In this document: positions 10,346 through 20,692 of the stretch, one piece after another
Layout of the letters: each line of letters starts with the position of its first letter
How positions within the stretch are numbered: the stretch's first letter is position 1
Origin: Phylloscopus collybita
Lineage: Eukaryota > Chordata > Aves > Passeriformes > Phylloscopidae
Reading direction: 5' to 3'
NCBI GenBank assembly: GCA_027886175.1
Contig: JAJNNQ010000100.1
Coordinates: forward strand, 1,736,001-1,800,000
DNA: 64,000 nt
Made by a program: the position numbers and the translations under genes
The notes under the pieces: generated by a model
What the model was told of the DNA's origin: nothing
What the model saw: the letters and a program-made list of their open reading frames with translations, nothing else
Databases searched by the model: none

Positions 10346-10599
10346 GTGACCAACAGGGTGCCCAGGGGGGACATCCCCCAGCCCCTGCCATCCCTCTCGG
10401 CCGTTTCCATGGCAACGCAGCATCCCCAGCCCGGTGGCGGTGGCGGCGGTGGTGGCACACACACGTGGCCGGCGCCGCACGACGCCCGGGGGCTGCCTGG
10501 GTCCCACCCGGCCCCGGGATGGATCGGGGGCATCACGGGGAGAGGGGATGGGAGCCGGGCCGGCCCCGTCTGCAGACCTCAGCTGCTCGCCGTGACTCC

Positions 10600-10860
10600 A
10601 GGCATGTATATTTACAGCAGCAGAACAAAGAGCCCATAATCTAGACAAAGCGCACAACAATGAGCGTGAATAAAGAGGCTGCCGGAGAAGGGAAGGCAAT
10701 TTATTCTAATTCTGCTAATTTCAGTTCCAGCACAATTAAAAAGGCTCTGATAATATTCAGAAACAATCGCCAGCTAACAAATCGTTTCTCCCGCTGTAAA
10801 TGAAACATTGTTAGGCTAATTTCTTCCTTCACGCCTTCACGGCTCTTGGGCTTCTGATAA
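10600..10860. other. Candidate conserved non-coding island in ZFPM1 intron 1
   Basis: AT-rich complex block (GGCAATTTATTCTAATTCTG, CAGCACAATTAAAAAGGC, TCTGATAATATTCAG, TTCTGATAAAGTTAAC) with two GATA words, between GC-rich flanks. Confidence 0.4.
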
Positions 10861-11089
10861 AGTTAACCCGACGCTCGCCTGCGCTGGGGTTTGGCACCTC
10901 CAGCCTGCCCAGGGAGGGGTGGATGGGGCCGGGAAGGGGTGGGTGGGGCCAGGAGGGCACCTGGCACCCACCCAAGGGTGCTGAGACCACCCAGGTCCTG
11001 CCTGGGAACGGTGGGAAGCAGGAGGTGGATGAGGATGGCTTTGGGTACCAGAGCATCGTGGCCTACAGGGATGATGGGCAGGCAGCAGC

Positions 11090-11745
11090 ACCCCATCCAT
11101 GGTCCCTGGATGCATCCCATACCCCACCCCAAAATACCCCACCCCAGCCAGGAGGGAAATGGGGATATGCTCCATACATATCCAACTGGATGCTCCATAC
11201 AAACCAAACTGGATGCTCCATACAAACCCAGCTGGATGCCCCATATAAACCAAACTGGATGCCCCACACAAATCCAACTGGATGCTCCATATAAACCAAA
11301 GTGGATGCTCCATACAAATCCAGCTGGATGCCCCACATAAATCCAACTGGATGCTCCATACAAATCCAACTGGATGCTCCATACAAATCCAACTGGATGC
11401 CCCATATAAATCCAGCTGTGGTGGCACTGAGTTCCTACAGGGATGATGATGATGGGGAAATCAACAATCCCAGAACCTCATCACTGGGGTCACTGGATGC
11501 ATCCTGGGACCATCCACATCCCACCCCAAAGCACCGAGGCCCAGCCACGAGGAAGATGAGGATGCTCCATATAAATCCAACCATCTCAAACCTGGTCTGG
11601 GGATGACTGGGGGCCAACAGCATCCTGGAACCATCTCCCACAGTCCCCGGATGCATCCCAAATCCCACCCCAAAACACGGCCAGGCACAAGGGAGATGGG
11701 GATGCTCCAGGTAAATCCAACCACGTAAAACCAGGGGTTTGGGGA
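11090..11745. repeat. 23-bp minisatellite nested in about 130-bp degenerate repeats
   Basis: From 11180 to 11420 about eleven copies of CTGGATGC(T/C)CCATA(C/T)AAA(T/C)CCAA. This core is flanked by longer units that contain GGATGCATCC, CCCACCCCAAA and GATGCTCCA (near 11105, 11490 and 11650), from which the 23-bp unit seems to have been amplified. Confidence 0.9.
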
Positions 11746-11869
11746 CCACGGTGTCACTCGGTGCCCACGGGGTGCCAACAGCACCCCAGAACCCCTTGGA
11801 AGCATCCCAACCCCACTACAGCATCTCACTGCCCAGGAGCACTGTGCCAGCCCTCCCAGCTGAGCGGGT

Positions 11870-11940
11870 TAAACAGAAAAAAAATCAAAAATAAAGGGGA
11901 AAAAAGGGAAAAAAATGGGGAAAAAAAAAAAAAAAAAAAG
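11870..11940. repeat. A-rich tract
   Basis: AAAAAAT and AAAGGG words ending in a 19-base A run (about 11920-11939). Confidence 0.9.
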
Positions 11941-12029
11941 CCAGTGAGGGAGAGGGAGCGTGGAGCAGGAGCGTCACTTGCCCGGGATTGCTGGGAGCCC
12001 TGCACAGTTATCACCGCACACAGCCTCCC

Positions 12030-12190
12030 TCGGCTGGCCTGATCTGTCTATTCTTCATTAAGCAAATACGCTGAAATGGAAATGAAAACATAATAGCTAT
12101 TTGATTCTCGGCGAGATATTTTGCATATTGGTTCAGTGCTGATAGTGGAATTTCATCAACTCCCTTTTTTCATGCTTTAAAACTGAATTA
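12030..12190. other. Candidate conserved non-coding island in ZFPM1 intron 1
   Basis: Begins CTGATCTGTCTATTCTTCAT and continues AT-rich and complex (GAAAACATAATAGCTATTTG, TTTTGCATATTGG, GTGCTGATAGTGG). No ORF. Confidence 0.4.
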
Positions 12191-12279
12191 CTGAGGCTGG
12201 TTTTACAGAGAGGGGAGAGAGCCAAAAAAACGCTCCCTTCCAAGATACTCCGCTTCGACGATTAACTCTTCTCCCTCCC

Positions 12280-12380
12280 TCCTTTTTTTTTTTTTTTATT
12301 GATAACGAGCAAGGATTTCTTTTTTTTTTTTTTTTTTTCCCTTTCTTTTTCTTCTTTTTTTTTTCCCTCAAAAAAAAATA
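12280..12380. repeat. T-rich tract
   Basis: Several T runs of 8-20 bases separated by short mixed words. Adjacent to an AT-rich island at 12030-12190. Confidence 0.9.
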
Positions 12381-12599
12381 GACAGTGACTCTAAAAAACT
12401 TGCAGGAAGCTGAGGCTGAGCCCGTGGCAGCAGGGCTGGGCCGAGGGTCGGCATTCCCAGGGAAACCCGGCGTTATCCAGGTAATGATTTGATCACTGAG
12501 CTCCAATTAAGGTTCTCCCAGGGCAGGAACAATAAAGCTTTTTCTCCATTCTTTGTGCTTAGCTGGTAAATTAAATAAAAGGCAGAAGAATATAGGGAA

Positions 12600-12825
12600 T
12601 CAAGGAGGAGGAGGAGGAGGAGAGGGGGGGTGGGGACTTCTCCAGGCTGCCAAGAGCGAGACCCTGGGCGCTCGGAGAGCCGGCACGGAGACAAGAGCAA
12701 AGTGATAAGAGGCCTTGATAAGAGATAGAAAATAGCAACAGCCACAGACTTTCCCACCGGCTCTGGAGCAGGGAAAGGAGGAGGAGGAGGAGGAGGAGGA
12801 GGAGGAGGAAGAGGAGGAGGAGTTC
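12600..12825. repeat. Two (GGA)n blocks flanking the tandem GATA sites
   Basis: GGAGGA runs at about 12604-12630 and 12776-12825, with non-repetitive sequence between them. Confidence 0.85.
12700..12732. promoter_or_regulatory. Tandem GATA sites in ZFPM1 intron 1
   Basis: TGATAAGAG occurs twice 13 bp apart (12703-12711 and 12716-12724) and is followed by AGATAG (12724-12729). The GGA repeats on either side are simple sequence; this island between them is not. Confidence 0.4.
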
Positions 12826-12957
12826 CCATGGTGGAAAGCAGGTCCTGGATCGGGAACACGTGCAGGCTGGTGGCAACCTGCCTTCGCTGTCAGGTCCAAG
12901 TGTTTATTTTTAAGTACGAGTTTAAATAAAATTTCCCATCCGACTCCTTCCAATTCG

Positions 12958-13100
12958 CAGCTCTGGAAGCGTTCAAGGCCAGGTTGGATGGGGCTGGGAG
13001 CAACCTGGGCTAAATGGAATGTGTCCCTGCCCGGGGAGGGGGAGGAAGGAGATGAGCTTTCAGGTCCTTCCAACTCAAACCGTTCTGGGAAGCCACGATC
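12958..13100 (+). mobile_element. CR1 LINE 3'-end fragment
   Basis: TTCAAGGCCAGGTTGGATGG, GGGCTGGGAGCAACCTGG, TGTCCCTGCCC and GGTCCTTCCAACTCAAACCG follow CR1 3' order. Old and diverged, with a short indel. Confidence 0.85.
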
Positions 13101-13394
13101 CTCAGTTCTAAAAATAAAAATTCCTCCAAGTCCCATCGGGCAGGGGATGAGTCCAAGGAAGGCTCCAGCAGGCAGGGAATGAGGGACAGAGTCCAAAGCC
13201 AGGTGGCCTCACATCCCAAACCTTCTCTGCAGGCACCTCAAAGCTCAGCCTTGGCTCTGGGTGTCACTGGCAGGGGGACAGTGGGGACATCCTGGGGGAT
13301 ATTCCAGCTCCACCAGGCAGGCAACATAATGGAGGCTCCCTTCTCCATCCTTCCAGCTCCTCCTCATCCCTGTGCTGGCACCATCCTCTTCCAA

Positions 13395-13460
13395 TTAAAA
13401 AAACCACAATAATAATAGTAATAATAATAATGATGATGATGATGATAATGACAAAAACCA
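13395..13460. repeat. (AAT)n(GAT)n microsatellite
   Basis: AATAATAATAGTAATAAT followed by five or six GAT units. Confidence 0.9.
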
Positions 13461-13486
13461 ACCCAAAAGCAGGTGGGCAAGGCTCT

Positions 13487-13645
13487 AAACCACATTTATC
13501 ATCTACTAGGCCTAATTTACACCAGGAGGGGAATAAAGGGCGGTGAGTGGGGCACGGAGGGGGGCTGGGTGATGCTGCCATTGCTCACGGGGTGGTATTT
13601 ACAATAATTGCTATAATAATTATTAAATTTATAATACACTTACAC
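13487..13645. repeat. Copy 1 of a locally duplicated 160-bp AT-rich element
   Basis: Shares CACATTTATCATCTACTAGG, ACACCAGGAGGGGAATAAAG and TAATAATTATTAAATTTATA with the copy at 14761-14922, about 1.3 kb away, at high identity along its whole length. Confidence 0.92.
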
Positions 13646-14189
13646 TTTGGGCTGCACAAAGCATCGCCGGGATGCTCGTCCATCACCTCCATGCTGGAAA
13701 CGCGGGAATTCCACCCAGGGATCACTTCCTGGCTGCCCCTAAATCCCTTCTTTTCCCCCCCAGCTTATGGAGCCAAGAGCAAAGGGCAGCAGGAAGAGGC
13801 CGGGAAAGATGCTGCTCCTTTAGCCAGGGTGGGCTGGTGGGCTGGGGAGCATCCCGGGATTCCCCAGGCTCCGGTGGCACGCCCGCCCGCCCCGCTGCTG
13901 CCAGGGAACAGCCCGGGCTGCAAATCCCGGTATCTGATGGGCCACCCGCCCGTTCTTCTCACCCAATTCCTCCCTGGGCCCTACCAATGTTTGTTTTACC
14001 AACGACCTCGGCTGCTCCCCAGCCTGCTGGGAACGCCAAGAGCCAGGACAAACCAGGTGGTGGCTTCGCCTGGTCCTCAAAGGTCCCCCCCAGCCACCCC
14101 TGGGTGATGCTGCACTGAATTCCAGCAGCCTGGAATCCCTTTGGGAGGGAGGAAAAGGGGCTTTTTTTTTGGAGCAGAGATCAGCCCTG

Positions 14190-14352
14190 TCCCCTATCAG
14201 CCTGGCTGCAGCATCCCAGGCCGGGCTCTTGCCGTGGATATCTCCCTGTGAAAGATCAGCCCCTGTGCATGGAGCCGATAGCGGCTCTGGGGCCGGCCCC
14301 GGGGGGATTTATCTCGAATTTGGGGCCCTTCTCCATCAGCTCCAGATAAAAC
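14190..14352. promoter_or_regulatory. GATA-motif cluster in ZFPM1 intron 1
   Basis: CTATCA (14194-14199), GATATC (14237-14242), CGATAG (about 14276-14281), TTATCT (14309-14314) and AGATAAA (14344-14350) fall within 160 bp of mixed-composition sequence. Candidate GATA-bound element by motif content only. Confidence 0.35.
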
Positions 14353-14499
14353 TCCCCCCCTGAGCCTGCCCGGGGTGCCCTGGGGGGAAAGAGCAAAGGG
14401 AAAAAAAAAGTATGGTTGGAGAATCAGAAGATGCAGGGAGGGGGGGGGGAATTTATAATGTATTGATCATGGTTTGGTATTAAAGTATTTGGTATTAAA

Positions 14500-14960
14500 T
14501 TATTACTGGTTTATCCAGCAGGTGGGTAGGGATGCTGGCGTTGCTGATGGGGGATAGTTATCAACGTTTATAAATTAAATTTACAGACTAATTAGGTTTC
14601 TGTATTTAGGCCTCATTTATCCAGGAGGGGAACAGGGGATAAGAGGTGCTGGGTGATGCTGGAATTCTTGATGGGGAGATGCTCCAACTGCTCACGAGGG
14701 ATTTTATGATTAACATTATAACTTACATTTATAATATTAATTATTACAAATTAATATTATAAATCACATTTATCATCTACTAGGCCTAATTTACACCAGG
14801 AGGGGAATAAAGGGTGGTGGGTGGGGCATGGAGGGGGGTGGGTGATGCTGCTTATTGCTCAGGGGATGGTATTTACAATAATTGTTATATTTATAATAAT
14901 TATTAAATTTATAATATACTTCGGCCTAAATTTTCCGGGAGGGAAATGAAGGACAGAGTG
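14500..14960. repeat. Tandem copies 2-5 of the 160-bp AT-rich element
   Basis: Diverged copies at about 14505-14600 and 14605-14760, a near-exact copy at 14761-14922 and the start of another at 14922-14960. Each has (T/A)GGCCT(C/A)ATTT, (C)CAGGAGGGGAA and an A/T-rich 3' part. Confidence 0.85.
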
Positions 14961-14989
14961 GGAATGGAGGTGTTGGGAAGGCTGGGATT

Positions 14990-15540
14990 TCTTGGGATGG
15001 GAATGGGAATGGGGATGGGAAGGGGGATGGGAAGGGGGAATGGGAAGGGGGAATGGGAAGGGGGAATGGGAAGGGGGAATGGGAAGGGGGAATGGGAAGG
15101 GGGAATGGGAAGGGGGAATGGGAAGGGGGAATGGGAAGGGGGAATTGGGATGAGATGGGGATGGGAATGGGGAATGGGAAATGGGGAATGGGAAATGGGG
15201 AATGGGAAATGGGGAATGGGAAATGGGAATCGGGATGAGATGGGGATGGGAATTGGGAATGGGGATGGGAATGGGAAGGGGGATGGGAATGGGGAATGGG
15301 GAATGGGGAATGGGGAATGGGGAATGGGGAATGGGGAATGGGGAATGGGAATTGGGATGAGATGGGGATGGGAATGGGGAATGGGGATGGGAATTGGGAT
15401 GAGATGGGGATGGGAATGGGGAATGGGAATCGGGATGAGATGGGGATGGGAATGGGGAATGGGGATGAGATGGGATGGGAATTGGGAATGGGGATGGGAA
15501 TGGGGAATGGGATTGCAATGAGATGGGGATGGGAATGGGC
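14990..15540. repeat. GGGAAT / GGGGAT minisatellite
   Basis: Units GGGAATGGGAAG, GGGGAATGGGAAAT and GGGATGAGATGGGGATGGGAAT. The plus strand has G runs of 3-5 every 6-7 bases for about 540 bp, so G-quadruplex formation is likely. Confidence 0.97.
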
Positions 15541-15621
15541 AATGGGATGCTCCAGTCACTGCTGCGGAGCTGCTCTGCCCCAACCACTGCAGCCTGCTCT
15601 GCTGCAAGGCCCCTGCCCCGG

Positions 15622-15685
15622 AACCGGACGAGCTTCAAGTTCCTTCCCAACCCAAACCATTCCAGAGTGCGAAATCCAGAAACCA
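15622..15685 (+). mobile_element. CR1 LINE 3'-terminal scrap
   Basis: GTTCCTTCCCAACCCAAACC followed by ATTCCAGAGTG is the CR1 terminus pattern. Confidence 0.55.
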
Positions 15686-16299
15686 CCCCGGGGACAGAGC
15701 TCCTGGAGCATCCCTCAGCGCCGTGCCGCCCCGGGGGAGCCCCCCAGCGAAGAGCAGAAGCGGGGGAGAGGCCGAGCCTGAGAAAAAGCAGCGCTGCTGA
15801 TAGGGGAGGGATTGGTTTCAGCCGGAGCTGCTGGCGCTGCCAAGCCCAGGCGGGCTCGCGGCGGGTGCAGTTACTGAACATTCATCACTGCCTGAACTCT
15901 GTAACTTTATCAGCAGCGAGCGGCGCCAGCGCCGGCCCCGCCAGCCCCGGCTCCGATGGGGCCGATAAACCTCCCAGAGATTCCGGGAGATTGGGGCGCT
16001 CCGGGGGCCGCCGTTCCCAATAGGAACGGCCGGCGGATCAACCGCGCGCGAGGGAGGGGAGAGAGAGAGCCAGGGGAGAGAGAGAGAGAGAGCTGGGGGA
16101 CAATGACAATGGAGTGACTTTAGGTTTCAGATGGGCTCGATAAGGCCCTGATAGATTCGGAGAGAGAGCGAGCGGAATGGAGCCGTCCCTGGTGCAGCAG
16201 ATGGATGGGATCGCTCCGGGAGAATGGGATGCGCCCAACGTGGGGCTGCCCGCCCGGCTGGGGCGCGCACCGAGCCGCCCCGAGCACGGCGGGGAAACT

Positions 16300-17365
16300 G
16301 AGGCAGCTGCTGGGACTGGGAGAGAAGGAGCAGGCCTTACTGGGAGAGAAGGAGCAGGCCTTACTGGGGGAACTGGGAGAGAAGGAGCAGGCCTTACTGG
16401 GGGAGAAGGAGCAGGCCTTACTGGGGGAGCTGGGAGAGAAGGAGCAGGCCTTACTGGGGGGAACTGGGAGAGAAGGAGCAGGCCTTACTGGGGGGAACTG
16501 GGAGAGAAGGAGCAGGCCTTACTGGGAGAGAAGGAGCAGGCCTTACTGGGGGGAACTGGGAGAGAAGGGGCAGGCCTTACTGGGAGAGCTGGGAGAGAAG
16601 GAGCAGGCCTTACTGGGGGAACTGGGAGAGAAGGAGCAGGCCTTACTGGGAGAGCTGGGAGAGAAGGAGCAGGCCTTACTGGGAGAGCTGGGAGAGAAGG
16701 AGCAGGCCTTACTGGGGGAGAAGGAGCAGGCCTTACTGGGAGAGAAGGAGCAGGCCTTACTGAGGGAGCTGGGAGAGAAGGAGCAGGCCTTACTGGGAGA
16801 GAAGGAGCAGGCCTTACTGGGGGAACTGGGAGAGAAGGGGCAGGCCTTACTGGGAGAGAAGGAGCAGGCCTTACTGGGAGAGAAGGAGCAGGCCTTACTG
16901 GAGCAGCTGGGAGAGAAGGAGCAGGCCTTACTGGGAGAGAAGGAGCAGGCCTTACTGGGAGAGCTGGGAGAAACGGAGCACTCCAGTCCTTACTGGGAGA
17001 GCTGGGAGAGAAGGAGCAGGCCTTACTGGAGGAACTGGGAGAGAAGGAGCAGGCCTTACTGGGGGAGCTGGGAGAGAAGGAGCAGGCCTTACTGGGAGAG
17101 AAGGAGCAGGCCTTACTGGGGGAACTGGGAGAGAAGGAGCAGGCCTTACTGGGGGAGCTGGGAGAGAAGGAGCAGGCCTTACTGGGAGAGAAGGAGCAGG
17201 CCTTACTGGGAGAGAAGGAGCAGGCCTTACTGGGAGAGAAGGAGCAGGCCTTACTGGGGGAGCTGGGAGAGAAGGAGCAGGCCTTACTGGGGGAGCTGGG
17301 AGAGAAGGAGCAGGCCTTACTGGAGCAGCTGGGAGAGAAGGAGCAGGCCTTACTGGGAGAGCTGG
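16300..17365. repeat. 24/33-bp minisatellite (GAGAAGGAGCAGGCCTTACT)
   Basis: Roughly forty units, either 24 bp (GGAGAGAAGGAGCAGGCCTTACTG-like) or 33 bp with an extra GGGGAGCTG. Because both are multiples of three without stops, plus-strand frames of more than 400 codons run through (GEKEQALL and GEKEQALLGEL repeats). Not considered a gene. Confidence 0.97.
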
Positions 17366-18259
17366 AGCTGTCTCCATCCAAAGCCCATCCCAGAGCAGTC
17401 TGAGCTGGGTGTCCCCATGGTGATGTGGGCACCTCGGGAGCAGCTGGATACCCAACAACGTGGGGAAGGAATTCCATCCATGAGGATCAGGCTCCAAGCA
17501 CAGCAGCCCTGCTCCCTGCCAAAAAGGCAGGACTGGGGGAAGAGCCCTCAATCTGGACACTGCTTCTCCCACCTGGAATAAAGACATTCCAGGTGGGAAT
17601 GGCTGGGGATGCCCAGGCAGCACATCAGTACCAGGTGACAGCGAGGACAGAGGTCAAGCTCGGGGCTAATCCAGTGACAAATTATCCCGGGGATGCCGAG
17701 CTGGGGCCATCCTCCTTCCTGAGGGAAGCAGCTCCACGTCCTGCCAGGTCCATCCCGCTCCCAAAAGCCTTGGAAAGCGAACAGGGATGGTTTCCAGTGT
17801 CCCCACCAAGCCCTTCAGTCTGTGACAGCCCTGGGTGACGACCAGGCCGGAGGGACGGGGACGGGGACATCAGCAAAGATGCTCCAGCTGGGATGTCCCT
17901 GCTGCTCCCAAACCCCAATCCCAGCTCCCAGAGCCATCCTGGAGCACTCCAGGGTAAGCAGCAGGAACCGTGGGGGCTCCAGGGGCAGGGAAGGCCCCTC
18001 AGAGGGCACAGCCAGGTGGGGTGGCCTGAGCTGGCACCGAGCCTGGCACACGGAGATCCCTGGCACAGCGCTGCTCCCAAAATCCTTCCCTGCCTTCCCA
18101 GCACCCCAACCCTCCTCTTCCTCCAACTCCAAGCCCTTCTCCTGCCCTGCTCCGTGGACGCTGAGTTTGCTCCGTGCAAACGTGCCTGTGCTGCCTCTCT
18201 CTCTCTCTCTTTCTTTTTTCTAATTTTTTTTTTTTTCCTGTTCTTGGCATTTTGGTGGA

Positions 18260-18375
18260 GCGAGATAAGAGCGAAAAACAACAGAGCTGCTCGGAGAGTG
18301 AAAAAGGGAGATAGATAACGCAGATACCGACTCCTACACAAAACAGTCCTGGCTTTATCTCTGCTTTTTATCACA
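18260..18375. promoter_or_regulatory. GATA-motif cluster in ZFPM1 intron 1
   Basis: AGATAAG (18263-18269), overlapping AGATAG and AGATAAC (18309-18319), TTATCT (18355-18360) and TTATCA (18368-18373) in about 115 bp. It lies between a pyrimidine-rich tract and an AT-rich block. Confidence 0.4.
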
Positions 18376-19094
18376 GTTCCCCTAAAAAAAAAATAAAGAG
18401 AGCAGCCCAACTGGAATGGGGCAGCACATTAAAAAATGAACTTTATGCTGTTTGCTCTTTAGTTTTATATTTAGATGAAAGAAGCTCAGATGCTCGTGGT
18501 CGATACCTTCCCCAAACCAAAGAGTCTGGAAGCTCTGTTTGCTCCAGTGGGGATGAGTGAGGGAAGTCAAGGAGCTGAGTATGGATGGGGCAGTGGGATG
18601 AGGCTGCTCCAAAGTTCCCAGGGCAGCATCCTGCAGCAGAACCGGAGGAGGCTCAGGCTGGAGGTGGACACAGACATGGAGATACTCCCTGAGCATCCAT
18701 CCACCCCTGGGTCCTGCCAGCCTGGGGACAGATCCCACCTGAGACAGCCCAGCCACCACCAGGATCCCAAAGGGAGCAAAGCCCAAGCTGCCCGTGATGG
18801 GAGCAGCTCCCTGGATGTAGGAACAGCATCTCCATCCCAGCACAGGGATGTGACTGGATGTGCCCTACACCCCACCCACGTGCCTCCCAAAAATCCTTTG
18901 TCCCCCCCGTTCCTGAGGGCACCTCACAGGGCTCTGCCCTCCTGCTGGGAAGGGCATCTTGGAGCAGCAAAAACCCAACTCCCAGGGCACGGCCAGTAAG
19001 AGTGAAGGAAAGGGAAAAAAAAAAAAAAAAAATAAAAATGGACTGGAGGTTTTTCCCTCCCCTCGCACTCCCTTCCCTACCTTCTTTTTGAAAA

Positions 19095-19360
19095 ACATAA
19101 TTTATCTGTGTATTATCAAGAAATCCAGACACTTTAATCAGTGAGCTATGAAGTCAGTATTTCCATTCTTATCTAGCGGAGGAGTGGAAATGGAGAGCAG
19201 ATAGGCAGCTCCGAGCCCGGCCGTGGTGGGGAATGTTAATGGGAGGAGCGGCGGAGCCATTGGCTACCGAGCTGCCGCTATCGCTGCCATTATCGGGCCC
19301 TTATCGCGGCAACCATCGCAGCGCAGTAATGGGGCCAGTTCAACTTTCCGCATTATCATA
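19095..19360. promoter_or_regulatory. Dense GATA-motif cluster in ZFPM1 intron 1
   Basis: Motifs at 19102-19107 (TTATCT), 19113-19118 (TTATCA), 19169-19174 (TTATCT), 19199-19204 (AGATAG), 19278-19283 (CTATCG), 19290-19295 and 19301-19306 (both TTATCG) and 19353-19358 (TTATCA). Three fall within 29 bp around GGGCCCTTATCG, a word almost identical to the inverted pair in intron 2. The block is distinct from the satellites that follow it. Confidence 0.5.
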
Positions 19361-19559
19361 GGAGCTGCGAGTAGCATGAGAGGCCTCGGCTGGGAGACGG
19401 AGAAGAGAGCGAGCGGCCAAAACTTCCCGGCGGAGCAGGGGAGGGGAAGGGAAGGGAGGGGAAGGGAGAGCGGCTCTTCCTCCCTGCCCTGCCCTGCCCT
19501 CCCCAGCTGGGGATGCGCTCGCTGCTGCTCGCCGGTCTCACGTTCCCAAAGGCCTGCGC

Positions 19560-20460
19560 TGAGCATCCCAAAAGCTCTGGGTATCGACCCTGAGGCACGT
19601 TCCCCGAAGGCCAGGTACTGACCCAGAGAAGCATCCCCAAAACCTCGGGGAACCGATCTCAAAGCATCCCAAAAACCCTGGGTACCATCCCAAGGCACGG
19701 TCCCAAAAGCTACAGGGATGGACCCTGCTGAGCATCCCTGAAGCCTCAGGCACAGCCTTAAGGTGCTTCCCCAAAACTCCTTCAAGCATCCAGAAATTCC
19801 CTGGCACTGATCCCAAGGCGCATCCTTAAAACCCCAGCCACTGAATCTGTTGGGCATCCCTCAAAGTCCAGGGTGCCAAACATTCCCAAAAGCCTGGGCA
19901 CTGACCCCAAAGCCCATCCTTAAAGCAAGGGGTACTGACCCCATCAAACATCCCCAAATCCTAGGTTTGCATTCCCAAAACTGCAGGCACCATTCCTAAA
20001 TATTCCAAATATTCCAAAGCTCCAGGCACTGACCTCACTGAACATCCCAAAAATCTCCAGACACTGACCCCATTGAACATCCCCAAAATCTCCAGGCACT
20101 AATCCTCAATACTGCCAAAGCTCCAGGCACTGACCCCACTGAACATCCCAAAAAATCTCCAGGCACCAACCCTCAATACTGCCAAAGCTCCAGGCACTGA
20201 CCCCACTGAACATCCCAAAAATCTCCAGGCACCGACCCCACTGAACATCCCAAAAATCTCCAGGCACCAACCAACCCTCAATACTGCCAAAGCTCCAGGC
20301 ACTGACCCCACTGAACATCCCAAAAATCTCCAGGCACCGACCCTGTCAAACATCCCCAAACCCCACGCACTGACCCCAAAATCTCCAGGCCACCACCTCC
20401 CTGAGCCTTCCCAAAGCTCTGGGACACCGACCCCGCTGAGCATCCCCGAGCCCCGGGCGC
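19560..20460. repeat. About 33-bp degenerate minisatellite (CAGGCACTGACCCCACTGAACATCCC)
   Basis: Diverged units from 19560, becoming regular at 20030-20345, where a 70-bp higher-order form alternates with the 33-bp form. Flanks decay gradually. Confidence 0.88.
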
Positions 20461-20574
20461 TGCCTCGCGGGCGCATCCCCGACTCCCGGGGTCACGCTCC
20501 CGGCCGGCCAAGGCCGAGGGAAAACAATGGATCCAACGTTTCATCAGATGAACAAACCCGAGGAGCACATTTCC

Positions 20575-20692
20575 TCCACGCCGCTATCGAAGGGGAGATG
20601 TCAAGAAAATATGTTGATGTGAGAAAGAGGAGATAAAGAATTATTTTGGAGGAAAAAAAGCCGTGGAAGGCTCTTATCTGGAGTGACTCATA
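20575..20692. promoter_or_regulatory. GATA plus AP-1/NF-E2-like composite element, ZFPM1 intron 1
   Basis: CTATCG and AGATAAA occur in an AT-rich block. TTATCT (20674-20679) is four bases from TGACTCA (20684-20690), the AP-1 core shared by NF-E2 sites. GATA with NF-E2/AP-1 spacing of this type is typical of erythroid and megakaryocytic enhancers. Confidence 0.45.

Noticed and set aside
16205..17581. 458-codon plus-strand frame with GEKEQALL repeats
   Set aside because: Several frames on both strands are open through the same 24/33-bp minisatellite, with no conserved domain, and it lies in a ZFPM1 intron.
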